Below, one piece after another: positions 15,901 through 22,060 of a stretch of DNA of 64,000 nucleotides; the stretch's first letter is position 1; every line of letters starts with the position of its first letter. The stretch is taken from assembly GCF_009937995.1 (NCBI RefSeq), contig NZ_AP021881.1, positions 1,054,001 to 1,118,000 on the forward strand. The letters run 5' to 3'. The translations under genes were made by a program, and so were the position numbers. The stretch is from Sulfuriferula nivalis. GTDB lineage: Bacteria > Pseudomonadota > Gammaproteobacteria > Burkholderiales > Sulfuriferulaceae. The notes under the pieces are model-generated. The model saw only the letters and a list, made by a program, of their open reading frames with translations. It did not search any database and was not told where the DNA came from.

Positions 15901-16334
15901 GTGATTTTGATTTGAAGAACGGGCAAGGCGCAACCATCGAGCGCATAAACGGCGCAAGCCTTACCGTCAGTCTGGATAACGGCAGGACTAAAACCATTGA
16001 CATGCAAAAATATCAACATCTTGATCATGGCTACGCCTCGACCAGCCAAGCCGCGCAAGGGCAGACGGTCAACAGAACGTGGATACACCACAACACGGAG
16101 GCAGGCAAGCACGGACAGCGTGAAGCATATGTGAATGCGACCCGCGCACGGATGAGCACAAAGCTATATACCCAAGACAAAGCCAAGGCAGCAGAACAAG
16201 CGGGTGTACGCATAGATAAAACTTTCGCGATGCCAGACGTTGGCATTTCGCCAGCTAAACCCCAGCCTACGGCAGAAATGAAACAGGCAGAACCTGACAA
16301 AACGAGAAGCCGAGATAACGATTACGGCTTGTAA
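12918..16334 (+). CDS. MOB-F conjugative relaxase/helicase (TrwC/TraI-like)
   Basis: 1138 aa from ATG 12918 (MISCTFFQSAKGAAGYLTKE); the in-frame ATG at 12864 lies inside the leader motif. N-terminal TrwC relaxase domain: catalytic Tyr about 16, HTHV metal-binding histidines about 171-173, and the DFTFSAPKSISI motif. A RecD-like helicase follows with Walker A GLAGTGKTTM (about 448-457) and IMDEASM (about 690). The C-terminus has YASTSQAAQGQTVNRTWIH, the UvrD-C-like motif of TraI. It nicks oriT, stays covalently bound to the transferred strand and unwinds it. A terminator follows at 16342. Confidence 0.93.
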   Translation: MISCTFFQSAKGAAGYLTKEQNGTQPDKARGEYYADDQVRSEWGGEGAAIAGYEIGGSVSATDLHKVLSGQFREPANNNAERQLGRIDAEGKIDHRAGMDFTFSAPKSISIAAEIYDNVGIRAAHEAAVQAALNYLESNCAWTRVNGQKVQTQNLVYAKFEHSLTRELDPSTHTHVAIANVTYHAGKAYSLSNEALLTHRMTADRIYKNELAAELQMRGYQIEFDKFGIPELAGITNEQRAEFSERSKQIDAYLVSKGINPDTATSKQREIACLETRAGKNAPESSAQQRAQWLERAERINMKEPLPHHSREQAYSVNAGKEALSASISHLSEREAAFNLKEVYTYAAKFSEGRATYSQIRAAVIKAERSGELIRRADGEFTTLAAAASEQALAARLEAGKGAHQAVMTAQAFDKALASFERSKGFNLTEEQRAAASMILTGKDVHAGVQGLAGTGKTTMLEFVREAAESQGWTVTGFSNGANQAQKMEQESGIKTTTTASHLLSEAKVQRDQQRAAEALATFEAGIKPNLTKLEEQVAQGEAVKEYDSAGNAYIIDKAGNTHALALHAASNSTSSRNINHLGLTQSKYLIVKSKGLAGIVGMTTVVKTGGSLKNEAAGAIKDGIKSHNFAARLAKSVISRAEGWKQAGMLESTATRIKIALENRAQHSQALADLKQQAEIKPMRELRIMDEASMSGQKEFANVAQTADNAGAKQIYLGDKLQHQSVEAGTAFEQAQKHMPVSNLEQISRQKTEHAKATVKHILDNKHAEAIQSLPAHEIRRTQIRARIEYQNKHRISDTIAKAERINNARIAKTKTTEKLTDREKSTLRSYKDDLKQAAQKDNAAVIKDLAKDYAALSPNERAETIVITATNADRASINNEIRDNLKAAGEIKDSRAVLVLESKSMTTAEANRAANYAPGDIVKFSKDYKNLGMKRGGTLTVLKTDHRANTVTAMTTDGRTITYQPDRQKAQAYTPKTREFGVGDKIKFMENNRDFDLKNGQGATIERINGASLTVSLDNGRTKTIDMQKYQHLDHGYASTSQAAQGQTVNRTWIHHNTEAGKHGQREAYVNATRARMSTKLYTQDKAKAAEQAGVRIDKTFAMPDVGISPAKPQPTAEMKQAEPDKTRSRDNDYGL

Positions 16335-16341
16335 CCCACTT

Positions 16342-16366
16342 ACCCGCCTCATCAGCGGGTTTTTTT
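16342..16366 (+). terminator. Rho-independent terminator after relaxase
   Basis: Stem ACCCGC/GCGGGT with loop CTCATCA followed by seven Ts, 8 nt after the relaxase stop. Confidence 0.85.
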
Positions 16367-16420
16367 CGCATGGGTGATGCAGATTATCAACCCGCAAAAA
16401 ATAACCGCTCAAATCGCCGC

Positions 16421-16467
16421 AAATTTCGCACCCCTGCCATATAGGGTGTAAGGCAAATCTGCTTTGC
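16421..16467 (+). promoter_or_regulatory. Element-wide leader motif, copy 5
   Basis: AAATTTCGCACCCC-TGCCATATAGGGTG followed by hairpin GCAAA-TCTGC-TTTGC (16453-16467). It begins 78 bp before the ATG at 16499 of the four-gene lipoprotein operon. Confidence 0.75.
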
Positions 16468-16498
16468 AATTTAACTTAATCTTAAAAGGACTTTTATC

Positions 16499-16954
16499 AT
16501 GGCTTTTCCATTCTTGATGTTGTTTTTCCCATTGGCTTTGGCAGCAAAGGTTGCACAAGAACCCCCTACAGCGGCAGACCTTGGCGGCGCAGCTAACGCA
16601 CCAGTCGTATGCCAGACCACCACGCTCAAAAAAGAAGACTTCACCACCTTGCGTAACTTTGCCGAGGCGCAGGGTGTTGATGTGCCTGATGTGAAAATTC
16701 CTGCCACAGCTTGGCTAACTCTAAGCATGTATTCGCCTATGCCAGGCTTGCTCTCGCTGCCAACGGTTGCCATTGACACGCTCAACCCGTTTGCATGGGC
16801 GACCCTGTTTCAAATCAAAGGTGACGGCGCAGGCTTGAAATGGACGGTCAATGACAAAGACGTTAAGCACAAGATCAGTTTCCGCGTGCTGGGTGATACC
16901 AACGTGGACGGTCAGCAGTTTGTGAACATCAACACATGCAAACTGGCGAACTAA
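16499..16954 (+). CDS. Hypothetical exported protein
   Basis: 151 aa with an N-terminal signal-like hydrophobic segment (AFPFLMLFFPLALAAKVAQE). The mature part has two cysteines (about 37 and 147) that could form a disulfide, and DxxxF-type beta-rich sequence. First gene of a four-gene operon (16499-18151); overlaps the next gene by 19 nt. No family recognised. Confidence 0.55.
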   Translation: MAFPFLMLFFPLALAAKVAQEPPTAADLGGAANAPVVCQTTTLKKEDFTTLRNFAEAQGVDVPDVKIPATAWLTLSMYSPMPGLLSLPTVAIDTLNPFAWATLFQIKGDGAGLKWTVNDKDVKHKISFRVLGDTNVDGQQFVNINTCKLAN

Positions 16955-17190
16955 CCCAACTACGCGCCTACACAGTCCGCCCGAAAGGGCGGGTTGTGTA
17001 TCAGTCAGACATCGAGGCTGAGAATCATGCAAGCGTTTATCTGATACATGCCAACGGCGAAGAAGAGCTGGTATTTGCAGGCTTCCAGCGCAAGGCTGAA
17101 TTAGTGGAACACGAAGCACGATTGGCACAGAAAGCAGCGGGTAACACCAAATCCCCTATTGTGTTTTTAATCTCAGGAGCAGAAAAATGA
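16936..17190 (+). CDS. Hypothetical 84-aa protein
   Basis: Starts inside the preceding gene (19-nt overlap) and overlaps the next gene's ATG by 4 nt (ATGA at 17187). Soluble product with a small beta-rich region (GRVVYQSDIEAENHASVYLIHANGEEEL) and a helical C-terminal half. No family recognised; the tight overlaps support it being real. Confidence 0.5.
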   Translation: MQTGELTQLRAYTVRPKGRVVYQSDIEAENHASVYLIHANGEEELVFAGFQRKAELVEHEARLAQKAAGNTKSPIVFLISGAEK

Positions 17191-17636
17191 GTAAAGAATT
17201 TGAAGCAATGACAGACACGCTAACCAATGCGGAGTTTATAACCGACCCATTGCCACCAACTCCCACAGCCAGCAGAAAACGCGCTTGGCTATGGGCTTTA
17301 ATGATATGCGGTAGTGCAGTAGCGGTATCCGCCTATTTCCATCATCTACATAATGCACCAGTAGCACCAGTACCAGCAGCAGCCCCCGCACAGCAAAAAT
17401 TCACCCTGTTGGCTGGCGATACAGTGGCAATTGTGCCTTTTGCTACTGAGGATGAAGGCTGGCGCGTTTTGCTAGTGCCAACACGCGGACAGATAGAAAC
17501 GATTTATTACGGTGACAGCGAACAAGCAACGCGCATTTATGCGCTTGCCGATGCAATGCAGCGTAAAGCCAATGATACGGGCAAAGCGCAAGTATTCACC
17601 GTTCCAAACGACATTAACCAACCATCAAAAAATTAA
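17187..17636 (+). CDS. Hypothetical single-pass membrane protein
   Basis: 149 aa: a 28-residue cytosolic head, one membrane helix (AWLWALMICGSAVAVSAYFHH, about 30-50), an Ala/Pro linker and a periplasmic domain (FTLLAGDTVAIVPF...YYGDSEQATRIYALADAM). Overall build resembles small bitopic envelope proteins. Coupled to the upstream gene by ATGA and followed 11 nt later by the lipoprotein gene. Confidence 0.5.
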   Translation: MSKEFEAMTDTLTNAEFITDPLPPTPTASRKRAWLWALMICGSAVAVSAYFHHLHNAPVAPVPAAAPAQQKFTLLAGDTVAIVPFATEDEGWRVLLVPTRGQIETIYYGDSEQATRIYALADAMQRKANDTGKAQVFTVPNDINQPSKN

Positions 17637-17647
17637 GGATAGATAAC

Positions 17648-18151
17648 ATGAAAACATACCCACTAAAAAAATCAATCGCGGTTTTTGCATTGTTGACCGC
17701 AACCGCACTAACCGCAGGCTGTGCAAGTACATATGGCACAAACGGCGTAGGCAGCGGTGATTACAACAGCCAGCAGGCACGGCAAAGTCAGGATGTGCAG
17801 CTTGGCACTGTGTTAAGCACTCGTGCCGTAAACATCAACACCACGACCAATACCAGCCAGACCGCAGGGGCAGGCATAGGTGCGCTCTTAGGCGGCTTGG
17901 CAGGTAATCAGGTAGGCAATGGCACAGGCAAGACGATAGCAACTGTCCTGGGTGCGTTAGGTGGTGGTGTGGCTGGTAATGCAGTAGAACACCAGATCAG
18001 TAATCAACGCGGCATTGAAATTACTGTGAAGCTGGACAACGGGCAGCTAAGAGCTATTAGCCAGGCTGTTGACGGTGAAACATTCCGTGTTGGCGATCAT
18101 GTGCAGGTGATCGGCGGAATGTGGGGTGGTGTGATGCGAGTAACTCACTAG
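17648..18151 (+). CDS. SlyB/PcP-type glycine-zipper outer-membrane lipoprotein
   Basis: 167 aa. Lipoprotein signal (LLTATALTAGCAST; Cys about 26), a tandem glycine-zipper membrane hairpin (GAGIGALLGGLAGNQVGNGTG...LGALGGGVAGNAVEHQ) and a short beta domain (IEITVKLDNGQLRAISQ...FRVGDHVQVIGG). This is the SlyB/PcP (17 kDa antigen-like) family that stabilises the outer membrane. It is the last gene of an IME operon and is followed by a hairpin at 18164-18182. Carriage by an IME, alongside a YajG-like lipoprotein, is unusual. Confidence 0.85.
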   Translation: MKTYPLKKSIAVFALLTATALTAGCASTYGTNGVGSGDYNSQQARQSQDVQLGTVLSTRAVNINTTTNTSQTAGAGIGALLGGLAGNQVGNGTGKTIATVLGALGGGVAGNAVEHQISNQRGIEITVKLDNGQLRAISQAVDGETFRVGDHVQVIGGMWGGVMRVTH

Positions 18152-18163
18152 CCATAGTCTATA

Positions 18164-18182
18164 GGGCAGCCTATGGCTGCCC
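18164..18182 (+). terminator. Hairpin after the lipoprotein operon
   Basis: Perfect 8-bp stem GGGCAGCC-TAT-GGCTGCCC, 12 nt after the stop. No T-tract follows, so it may stabilise the 3' end or need Rho rather than being an intrinsic terminator. Confidence 0.5.
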
Positions 18183-18224
18183 GTCATTACAAAAATGAAA
18201 ATGTAAAGAAGTTGCTGGCAACTG

Positions 18225-18436
18225 ATATATGATAAGTATCATATATTATATGAATAATATATTATTTGCTCTCGTTCACGCTGTTGCTAAACAGCACCAC
18301 CAACCAGCCAAACCCCATACAGGATAAGGATTTTAAGCAATCAGCCTGCCAAATATGGCGGGCTGTGCTGCTTATCATATATGAATAATATAATATATGA
18401 TAAGTTTCATATATTATATTATTCATATACTATTTG
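18225..18436. repeat. AT-rich palindromic direct repeats
   Basis: Two 44-bp AT-rich blocks (18225-18268 and 18393-18436) share ATATATGATAAG-T-TCATATATTATAT and end in TATTTG, 168 bp apart. The right block is preceded by a 12-bp inverted repeat CTTATCATATAT/ATATATGATAAG (18371-18382 and 18393-18404). The interval has no gene. Possible vegetative origin, iteron-like sites or a small non-autonomous element. Confidence 0.7.
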
Positions 18437-18550
18437 AGCCTGAATAAGTCATCATGGCGACGTACTGCATGAAGCCGCAGAACGTCACCACCAAGCATAA
18501 AGGCATGGTCAGCATATCGCATGAAGCCGCGAAATGCAGACCACCAACAC

Positions 18551-18747
18551 AACACCTTGGGGCGTTGCCCCAAACCCCAATATTCGCCATATAGGCAAGG
18601 GTGCGGGGTTAAACAACAACCCCACACCCTCACCAGAGCTTATGCCGTTACTGTCGCATCAATGGTGCGCGCTACGCGCCGAAATGCTCACCCGTTCGGT
18701 GCTCACTTCGTTGCGCTCCGCATGCGGCTTCTGCTTTCGCCATTGAC
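18551..18747. repeat. Long inverted repeat, right arm
   Basis: Reverse-complement counterpart of 12590-12780, from AACACCTTGGGGC to CGCCATTGAC. Reading frames through it (proline-rich PTPSPEL) occur in both arms but have no start signals. Recombination between arms would invert about 5.8 kb carrying the relaxase and its downstream operon. Confidence 0.85.
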
Positions 18748-18812
18748 CCGCCATTCACTCACAAACCAAACACCCAGCCTATCAGTGCGAAGCCTGGTAC
18801 GAGGTTTTATGC

Positions 18813-18840
18813 TTGACGCTATACCCCTTAGTGATACAAT
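18813..18840 (+). promoter_or_regulatory. Toxin promoter giving a near-leaderless mRNA
   Basis: TTGACG (18813-18818), a 16-bp spacer and TACAAT (18835-18840). The toxin ATG is at 18847, only 6 nt after the -10 box, so transcription should begin at or within a base or two of the start codon. No ribosome-binding site is present. Confidence 0.6.
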
Positions 18841-18846
18841 ACTGAT

Positions 18847-19224
18847 ATGAAACGTGTACTAAAAACTCAACACTTTAATCGCTGGATGCGCAAAACGGAA
18901 CTAACCGATGCGCTGTTGTGCGCTGCTGTCAACGAAATGAAACGCGGTTTGGTAGATGCGCATCTTGGTGGATGCGTAGTAAAGAAAAGAGTTGCTATGT
19001 CAGGTCGCGGCAAAAGCAGTGGTGCTAGAACGCTATTGGCAACCAATTTGAAAAACCGTTGGTTCTTTGTATATGGTTTTGAGAAGAATGTTCGCGCCAA
19101 TATTAGTGAAAATGAATTGGAAGCTTTGCAGGCTATAGCATCTGATTTACTGGCGTTGGACTTGATTCAGATTGATGCCGCAGTTAACCGAGGAACATTA
19201 TTGGAGATTTGTCATGAGCGCTAA
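18847..19224 (+). CDS. RelE/HigB-like toxin (PF06296-type)
   Basis: 125 aa: MKRVLKTQHFNRWMRKTELTD... with RGKSSGARTLLATNL and RWFFVYGFEKNVRANI, the pattern of the RelE-like HigB/YddM-type toxin family that cleaves or blocks mRNA at the ribosome. It precedes and overlaps its antitoxin by 11 nt (toxin-first order, typical of higBA). The promoter at 18813-18840 suggests a leaderless transcript. It probably stabilises the mobile element by post-segregational killing. Confidence 0.8.
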   Translation: MKRVLKTQHFNRWMRKTELTDALLCAAVNEMKRGLVDAHLGGCVVKKRVAMSGRGKSSGARTLLATNLKNRWFFVYGFEKNVRANISENELEALQAIASDLLALDLIQIDAAVNRGTLLEICHER

Positions 19225-19537
19225 ACAAAATGCAAAAAGCAGTATCCTGCAATCCGTGCATGAAACGGCTTTGGATTTGCAGGATTTAGGATTTATCGAC
19301 AAACACAAAATGCAGAAATATGATGCGCTGTGTTTGGATGCCGTCCCTGTTTACGATAGCCAGAAAATTAAGGGTTTACGTGAACGCTACCGTATTAGCC
19401 AGGCGGTATTAGCTGCCATGCTCAACACCAGCCTTTCTACTGTTCGCCAATGGGAAATTGGCGATAAACATCCTAGTGGCCCATCACTAAAACTGCTTAA
19501 TCTTCTAGATCGTAAGGGTATGGAAGTGCTAATCTGA
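19214..19537 (+). CDS. HigA-like XRE-family antitoxin
   Basis: 107 aa from ATG 19214 (MSAKQNAKSSILQSV); longer in-frame starts would lie inside the toxin gene. Residues about 1-50 form the toxin-binding part, and residues about 53-105 an XRE-type helix-turn-helix (LRERYRISQAVLAAMLNTSLSTVRQWEIG). It should neutralise the upstream toxin and repress the operon. A second, HTH-less relative of its N-terminal half is encoded at 12235-12417. Confidence 0.8.
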   Translation: MSAKQNAKSSILQSVHETALDLQDLGFIDKHKMQKYDALCLDAVPVYDSQKIKGLRERYRISQAVLAAMLNTSLSTVRQWEIGDKHPSGPSLKLLNLLDRKGMEVLI

Positions 19538-19586
19538 TTATTCGGATATTGTATGCCAATCAGATTAGCAACCAAATCCTATTCAC

Positions 19587-19682
19587 TCACAAACCAAACA
19601 TCCAGCCCATGAGCACAAACCCGCCGATGAATACAGCCAAGGTAGGCAGCATTGAGATAAAGCCGTTATCGTAGTTTTCCAT
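19587..19682 (-). CDS. 31-aa single-pass membrane protein (MENYDNG family)
   Basis: MENYDNGFISMLPTLAVFI...WMFGL, same length as the protein at 10592-10687 and identical in its first seven residues and in the ML-PT and FGL positions. AAGGGGTTC precedes the ATG and leader motif 6 lies 64 bp upstream, as for the paralogue. It is monocistronic here, lying between the HigBA-like and BrnTA-like pairs. Confidence 0.75.
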   Translation of the reverse strand: MENYDNGFISMLPTLAVFIGGFVLMGWMFGL

Positions 19683-19704
19683 TTTGAACCCCTTGTTTAG
19701 TGAA

Positions 19705-19746
19705 TAAGCAAAGTTGCTTACCCTATATGGCAGGGATGCGAAATTG
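19705..19746 (-). promoter_or_regulatory. Element-wide leader motif, copy 6
   Basis: On the minus strand CAATTTCGCATCCC-TGCCATATAGGGT, followed by hairpin TAAGCA-ACTT-TGCTTA. It begins 64 bp before the ATG of the 31-aa gene at 19682. Closest to copies 2, 3 and 5. Confidence 0.75.
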
Positions 19747-19778
19747 GCGTGTCATGGCTTCAAAATGGAACTAAGTGA

Positions 19779-20072
19779 TTACCGTCCTTGATGCTCAGTG
19801 ATGAATTGGCGAAGGGCAGAGTCTATTCGAGTTTGCCAGCCGTCACCCTCTGATTTGAAATATTCGACAACCTCGTGTGACAGTCGAATGTTGATGCGCT
19901 CTTTTGGATGCTCGGCACGAGGACGACCGCGAGGCTTGAGCATTTCATGAGCAACTTTTGCGCCGAAAATTTGCGGCAGCACCTCATTGGCAGGGCGTGC
20001 TTCGGTGAAGTCTGCTGCTGTCCATTCGGGGTTCTCGTCGTCAATCAGTTCAGGGTTTGGTTTTTTGCTCAT
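19779..20072 (-). CDS. brnA: BrnA antitoxin
   Basis: 97 aa. N-terminal toxin-binding arm (MSKKPNPELIDDENPEWTAADF), RGRPR linker, then a C-terminal ribbon-helix-helix (INIRLSHEVVEYFKSEGDGWQTRIDSALRQFI), the standard BrnA/DUF4415 arrangement. It overlaps the 3' end of brnT by 23 nt on the same strand and should bind BrnT and autoregulate the pair. Confidence 0.88.
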   Translation of the reverse strand: MSKKPNPELIDDENPEWTAADFTEARPANEVLPQIFGAKVAHEMLKPRGRPRAEHPKERINIRLSHEVVEYFKSEGDGWQTRIDSALRQFITEHQGR

Positions 20073-20325
20073 AATATTTCACCTCTCGTTGATTCGCCTT
20101 ACGCAAACTGATGACATGCACCTTGTCTGCGCGAGGCGTGAACACCACGGCATACAGCCGATCACCGATAATCCCAAGCGCAAGATAGCGGCGTTCACCA
20201 TAGTTTTTACGGACATCCTCTTTGATCACTGCGTCTGACCATTCCATTTGTTCAACAAGCGTGAATGGCAGACCGCGTTCAGATACGTTGTGCTCACTCT
20301 TGCCAGGGTCAAAGCTGATTTCCAT
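20050..20325 (-). CDS. brnT: BrnT ribonuclease toxin
   Basis: 91 aa from ATG 20325 (MEISFDPGKSEHN); a GTG at 20343 would add six residues. It shows the BrnT signature: FDPxKxxxN near the start, RGLPF, RYLALGIIGDRLYAVVFTPR and the C-terminal VHVISLRKANQREVKYYE, a RelE-like fold that cleaves RNA. Toxin precedes antitoxin as in Brucella brnTA. With the HigBA-like pair it gives the element two addiction modules side by side next to the integrase. Confidence 0.88.
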   Translation of the reverse strand: MEISFDPGKSEHNVSERGLPFTLVEQMEWSDAVIKEDVRKNYGERRYLALGIIGDRLYAVVFTPRADKVHVISLRKANQREVKYYEQKTKP

Positions 20326-20485
20326 ATTAATTATTGTACTCACAAAAATAGGGTTGTCAAATTATTTGTGGCGACAGAAAAGCTGTCATGAAGCTAGTAA
20401 ATTATGCTATCCCACAAATTCAAAAGCCGCTATATCTGAACTTTTTAATGCATACAGTGCATAATTAAGCTCGGATATGTGGAAA

Positions 20486-21496
20486 TTACCCAAGTTTTTT
20501 TGCGAGTTTTTCAGCGTCCAAATGGGTATACCTCTTCAGCATCTGCAAGGTCTTGTGTCCGCTAATGCTTGCCAGTTCAATAATCGACATATCTCCACGC
20601 TCGCCTAGTCGTGACATCGCTTCGTGTCGCAAATCATGCCACGTGTAATCGTCAATGCCTGCTCGTTCGCAAGCCGCATGAAAAGCGTGATACAGGGTCA
20701 TCCGCTCCACTGGAATCAATAGTCCGCCTAGGCTGCGTGGTAGGCTCTCAATCACAGCCAAAGCGGTGCTAGACAGCGGCACGGCTCTTGGTTCTTCCGT
20801 TTTAATTTTGTCAGGGTCAAGCAACAAGGCTAAATGCCGTTTTTTGTCTATCATTGACCAGGTTAATTGCAGAAGTTCACCTTGACGCATAGCTGTTTCA
20901 ACTGAAATTACAAGCGCAGGCAAAAGCCATTTGTTACGTGAAGCCTTACATTGCTCAATCAGCTTATTCAACTCCGATTCGCTCAATCGTCTATCCCTGC
21001 TATTGTTTTCCTTGGGCTTCCTGATATTTTTGACTGGGTTGCCCATTGGCAATGTGATTCCAAATTCTTGGTTTGCAACGGTCAGTATCTTGGAAAGCAT
21101 ATAAATTTCTTTCCTCACCGTTGAGCCAGAGACTAGCTCGCTCCGTGCATCTCGGTAGCTGGTCACGACTTGCGGTGTGATTGCAGCTAAAGAATATTCA
21201 CCAAGCGCATTTTCTAGGTGATTGCACTGAAAACGCCAAGCCTCCTTCTTGTCATCGCGGATACGATAATGAAAAGGAGCAAATTCTTTCATGAATCTAC
21301 TGACAACATCGGCAAACGTTGTTTTTTCTGCGAGCGAAGCGGATATATAAGAGCCCTTATCAAGCGCGGTTTCAACTGATCTAGCCCACGCCTCGGCTTC
21401 CGTTTTGGTTCTGAAGGTCTTGCTTTCTTGCGGATAGCCTTTGCGCCGTATCTTAGCCTGCCACCATCCTGATTCACGTTGTTCGAAAGTCGCCAT
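20486..21496 (-). CDS. int: Phage-type tyrosine integrase of the IME
   Basis: 336 aa. An N-terminal arm-binding domain (WWQAKIRRKGYPQESKTFRTKTEAEAWAR), a SAM-like core-binding domain, then the catalytic domain with Arg in ETAMRQGEL, HDLRHEA (HxxR), GHKTLQM and the RYTHLD tyrosine. All catalytic residues are present. It reads away from the right core site, 100 bp distant, with the TGTCCCC arm-type repeat just upstream of its start. It should catalyse integration and excision at tRNA-Ser. Confidence 0.93.
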   Translation of the reverse strand: MATFEQRESGWWQAKIRRKGYPQESKTFRTKTEAEAWARSVETALDKGSYISASLAEKTTFADVVSRFMKEFAPFHYRIRDDKKEAWRFQCNHLENALGEYSLAAITPQVVTSYRDARSELVSGSTVRKEIYMLSKILTVANQEFGITLPMGNPVKNIRKPKENNSRDRRLSESELNKLIEQCKASRNKWLLPALVISVETAMRQGELLQLTWSMIDKKRHLALLLDPDKIKTEEPRAVPLSSTALAVIESLPRSLGGLLIPVERMTLYHAFHAACERAGIDDYTWHDLRHEAMSRLGERGDMSIIELASISGHKTLQMLKRYTHLDAEKLAKKLG

Positions 21497-21506
21497 TTTT
21501 AATCTT

Positions 21507-21532
21507 AGTGTCCCCGTTTTGTCCCCGAAAAT
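21507..21532. repeat. Right copy of integrase arm-type repeat
   Basis: Identical 26-bp block to 709-734 and in the same orientation, located between the integrase start and the right core. Overlaps the likely integrase promoter, so it could also autoregulate it. Confidence 0.6.
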
Positions 21533-21595
21533 CCATATTAAAGATTACGCTGGCTTGAAAGCCTTGTCAATAAAGGGTTTGACTAATTAAAATAA

Positions 21596-21659
21596 CACGT
21601 CTGGAAAGCGTGTTTGGGATAATATCCCAACGCGGGTTCGAATCCCGCCTTCTCCGCCA
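21596..21659 (+). repeat. attR core plus tRNA-Ser 3' remnant
   Basis: The core 21596-21618 is followed by a complete alternative 3' half: a variable arm GGGATAATATCCC, T arm GCGGGTTCGAATCCCGC and acceptor CTTCTCC with CCA. Joined to the 5' half at 531-580, it would fold as a normal tRNA-Ser, so excision leaves a working gene. By itself it lacks a 5' half and is not a tRNA gene. Confidence 0.88.
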
Positions 21660-22060
21660 AATCAATGGCTTACGGTTACTGTGCGCAACTGCAAGGTACC
21701 ATAAATAATCGTAAATGATAGCTTTGACACAATTCAGTGTGGCAAAAATCCCCTTTATTTAAACAAGTGTAACCAGACGTAATTGGTGCATTTGTTGCAT
21801 CTTGTTTCCATCAAACTGTTGTAATGTTGGGTATGTGCTAGTTTTCAGATGTTTTAATACCCCACTAGTTGCTTCAACTCGGAGGCACAAAACGTCTAAC
21901 AGTGCGATTTTCTGGGGTGGATTCAGAATATTCTATCTTGATCGTGCCATATGCATATTCATGTGAACTCAATTTTTGAAGGCGCGGTGCGTATTGACAA
22001 CGGCTACACGTCCGGCTATGCTTCGTATATCTAATGTGTATACATTAAAAGGAGAAGGTC
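21660..22060. other. Non-coding interval right of the IME
   Basis: No gene is supported. The last 70 bases hold the likely promoter of the TacA/TacT-like pair: TTGACA at about 21993 and, nearer the gene, TATATCTAATGTGTATACATT containing a short GTATAC-centred near-palindrome just before AAGGAGAAGG. That near-palindrome is a reasonable operator for the RHH antitoxin. Confidence 0.4.

Larger units (their letters stand above)
558..21618. mobile_element. Integrative mobilizable element in tRNA-Ser
   Basis: The element is bounded by the 23-bp core CACGYCTGGAAAG...TTTGGG at 558-580 and 21596-21618 (one mismatch), i.e. about 21 kb. A tyrosine integrase (20486-21496) sits beside the right core. Mobilization genes are a TrwA-like RHH protein, a TrwB-like coupling ATPase and a TrwC/TraI relaxase. 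No VirB4, VirB6, VirB8-10 or pilin genes are recognisable, so it is an IME rather than a self-transmissible ICE. It carries two complete TA pairs, lipoproteins and many tiny membrane proteins, and has itself been hit by an IS91-family element (2970-5412). GC content looks lower and oligo-A richer than the flanking chromosome, especially at 900-2900. Confidence 0.85.

Noticed and set aside
558-21618. Self-transmissible ICE
   Set aside because: No VirB4, VirB6, VirB8-10, pilin or lytic transglycosylase genes are recognisable, so only mobilization is supported.
21596-21659. Second tRNA-Ser gene at the right end of the element
   Set aside because: Only the anticodon loop, variable arm, T arm and acceptor 3' strand are present; the upstream bases do not supply a D arm or 5' acceptor.
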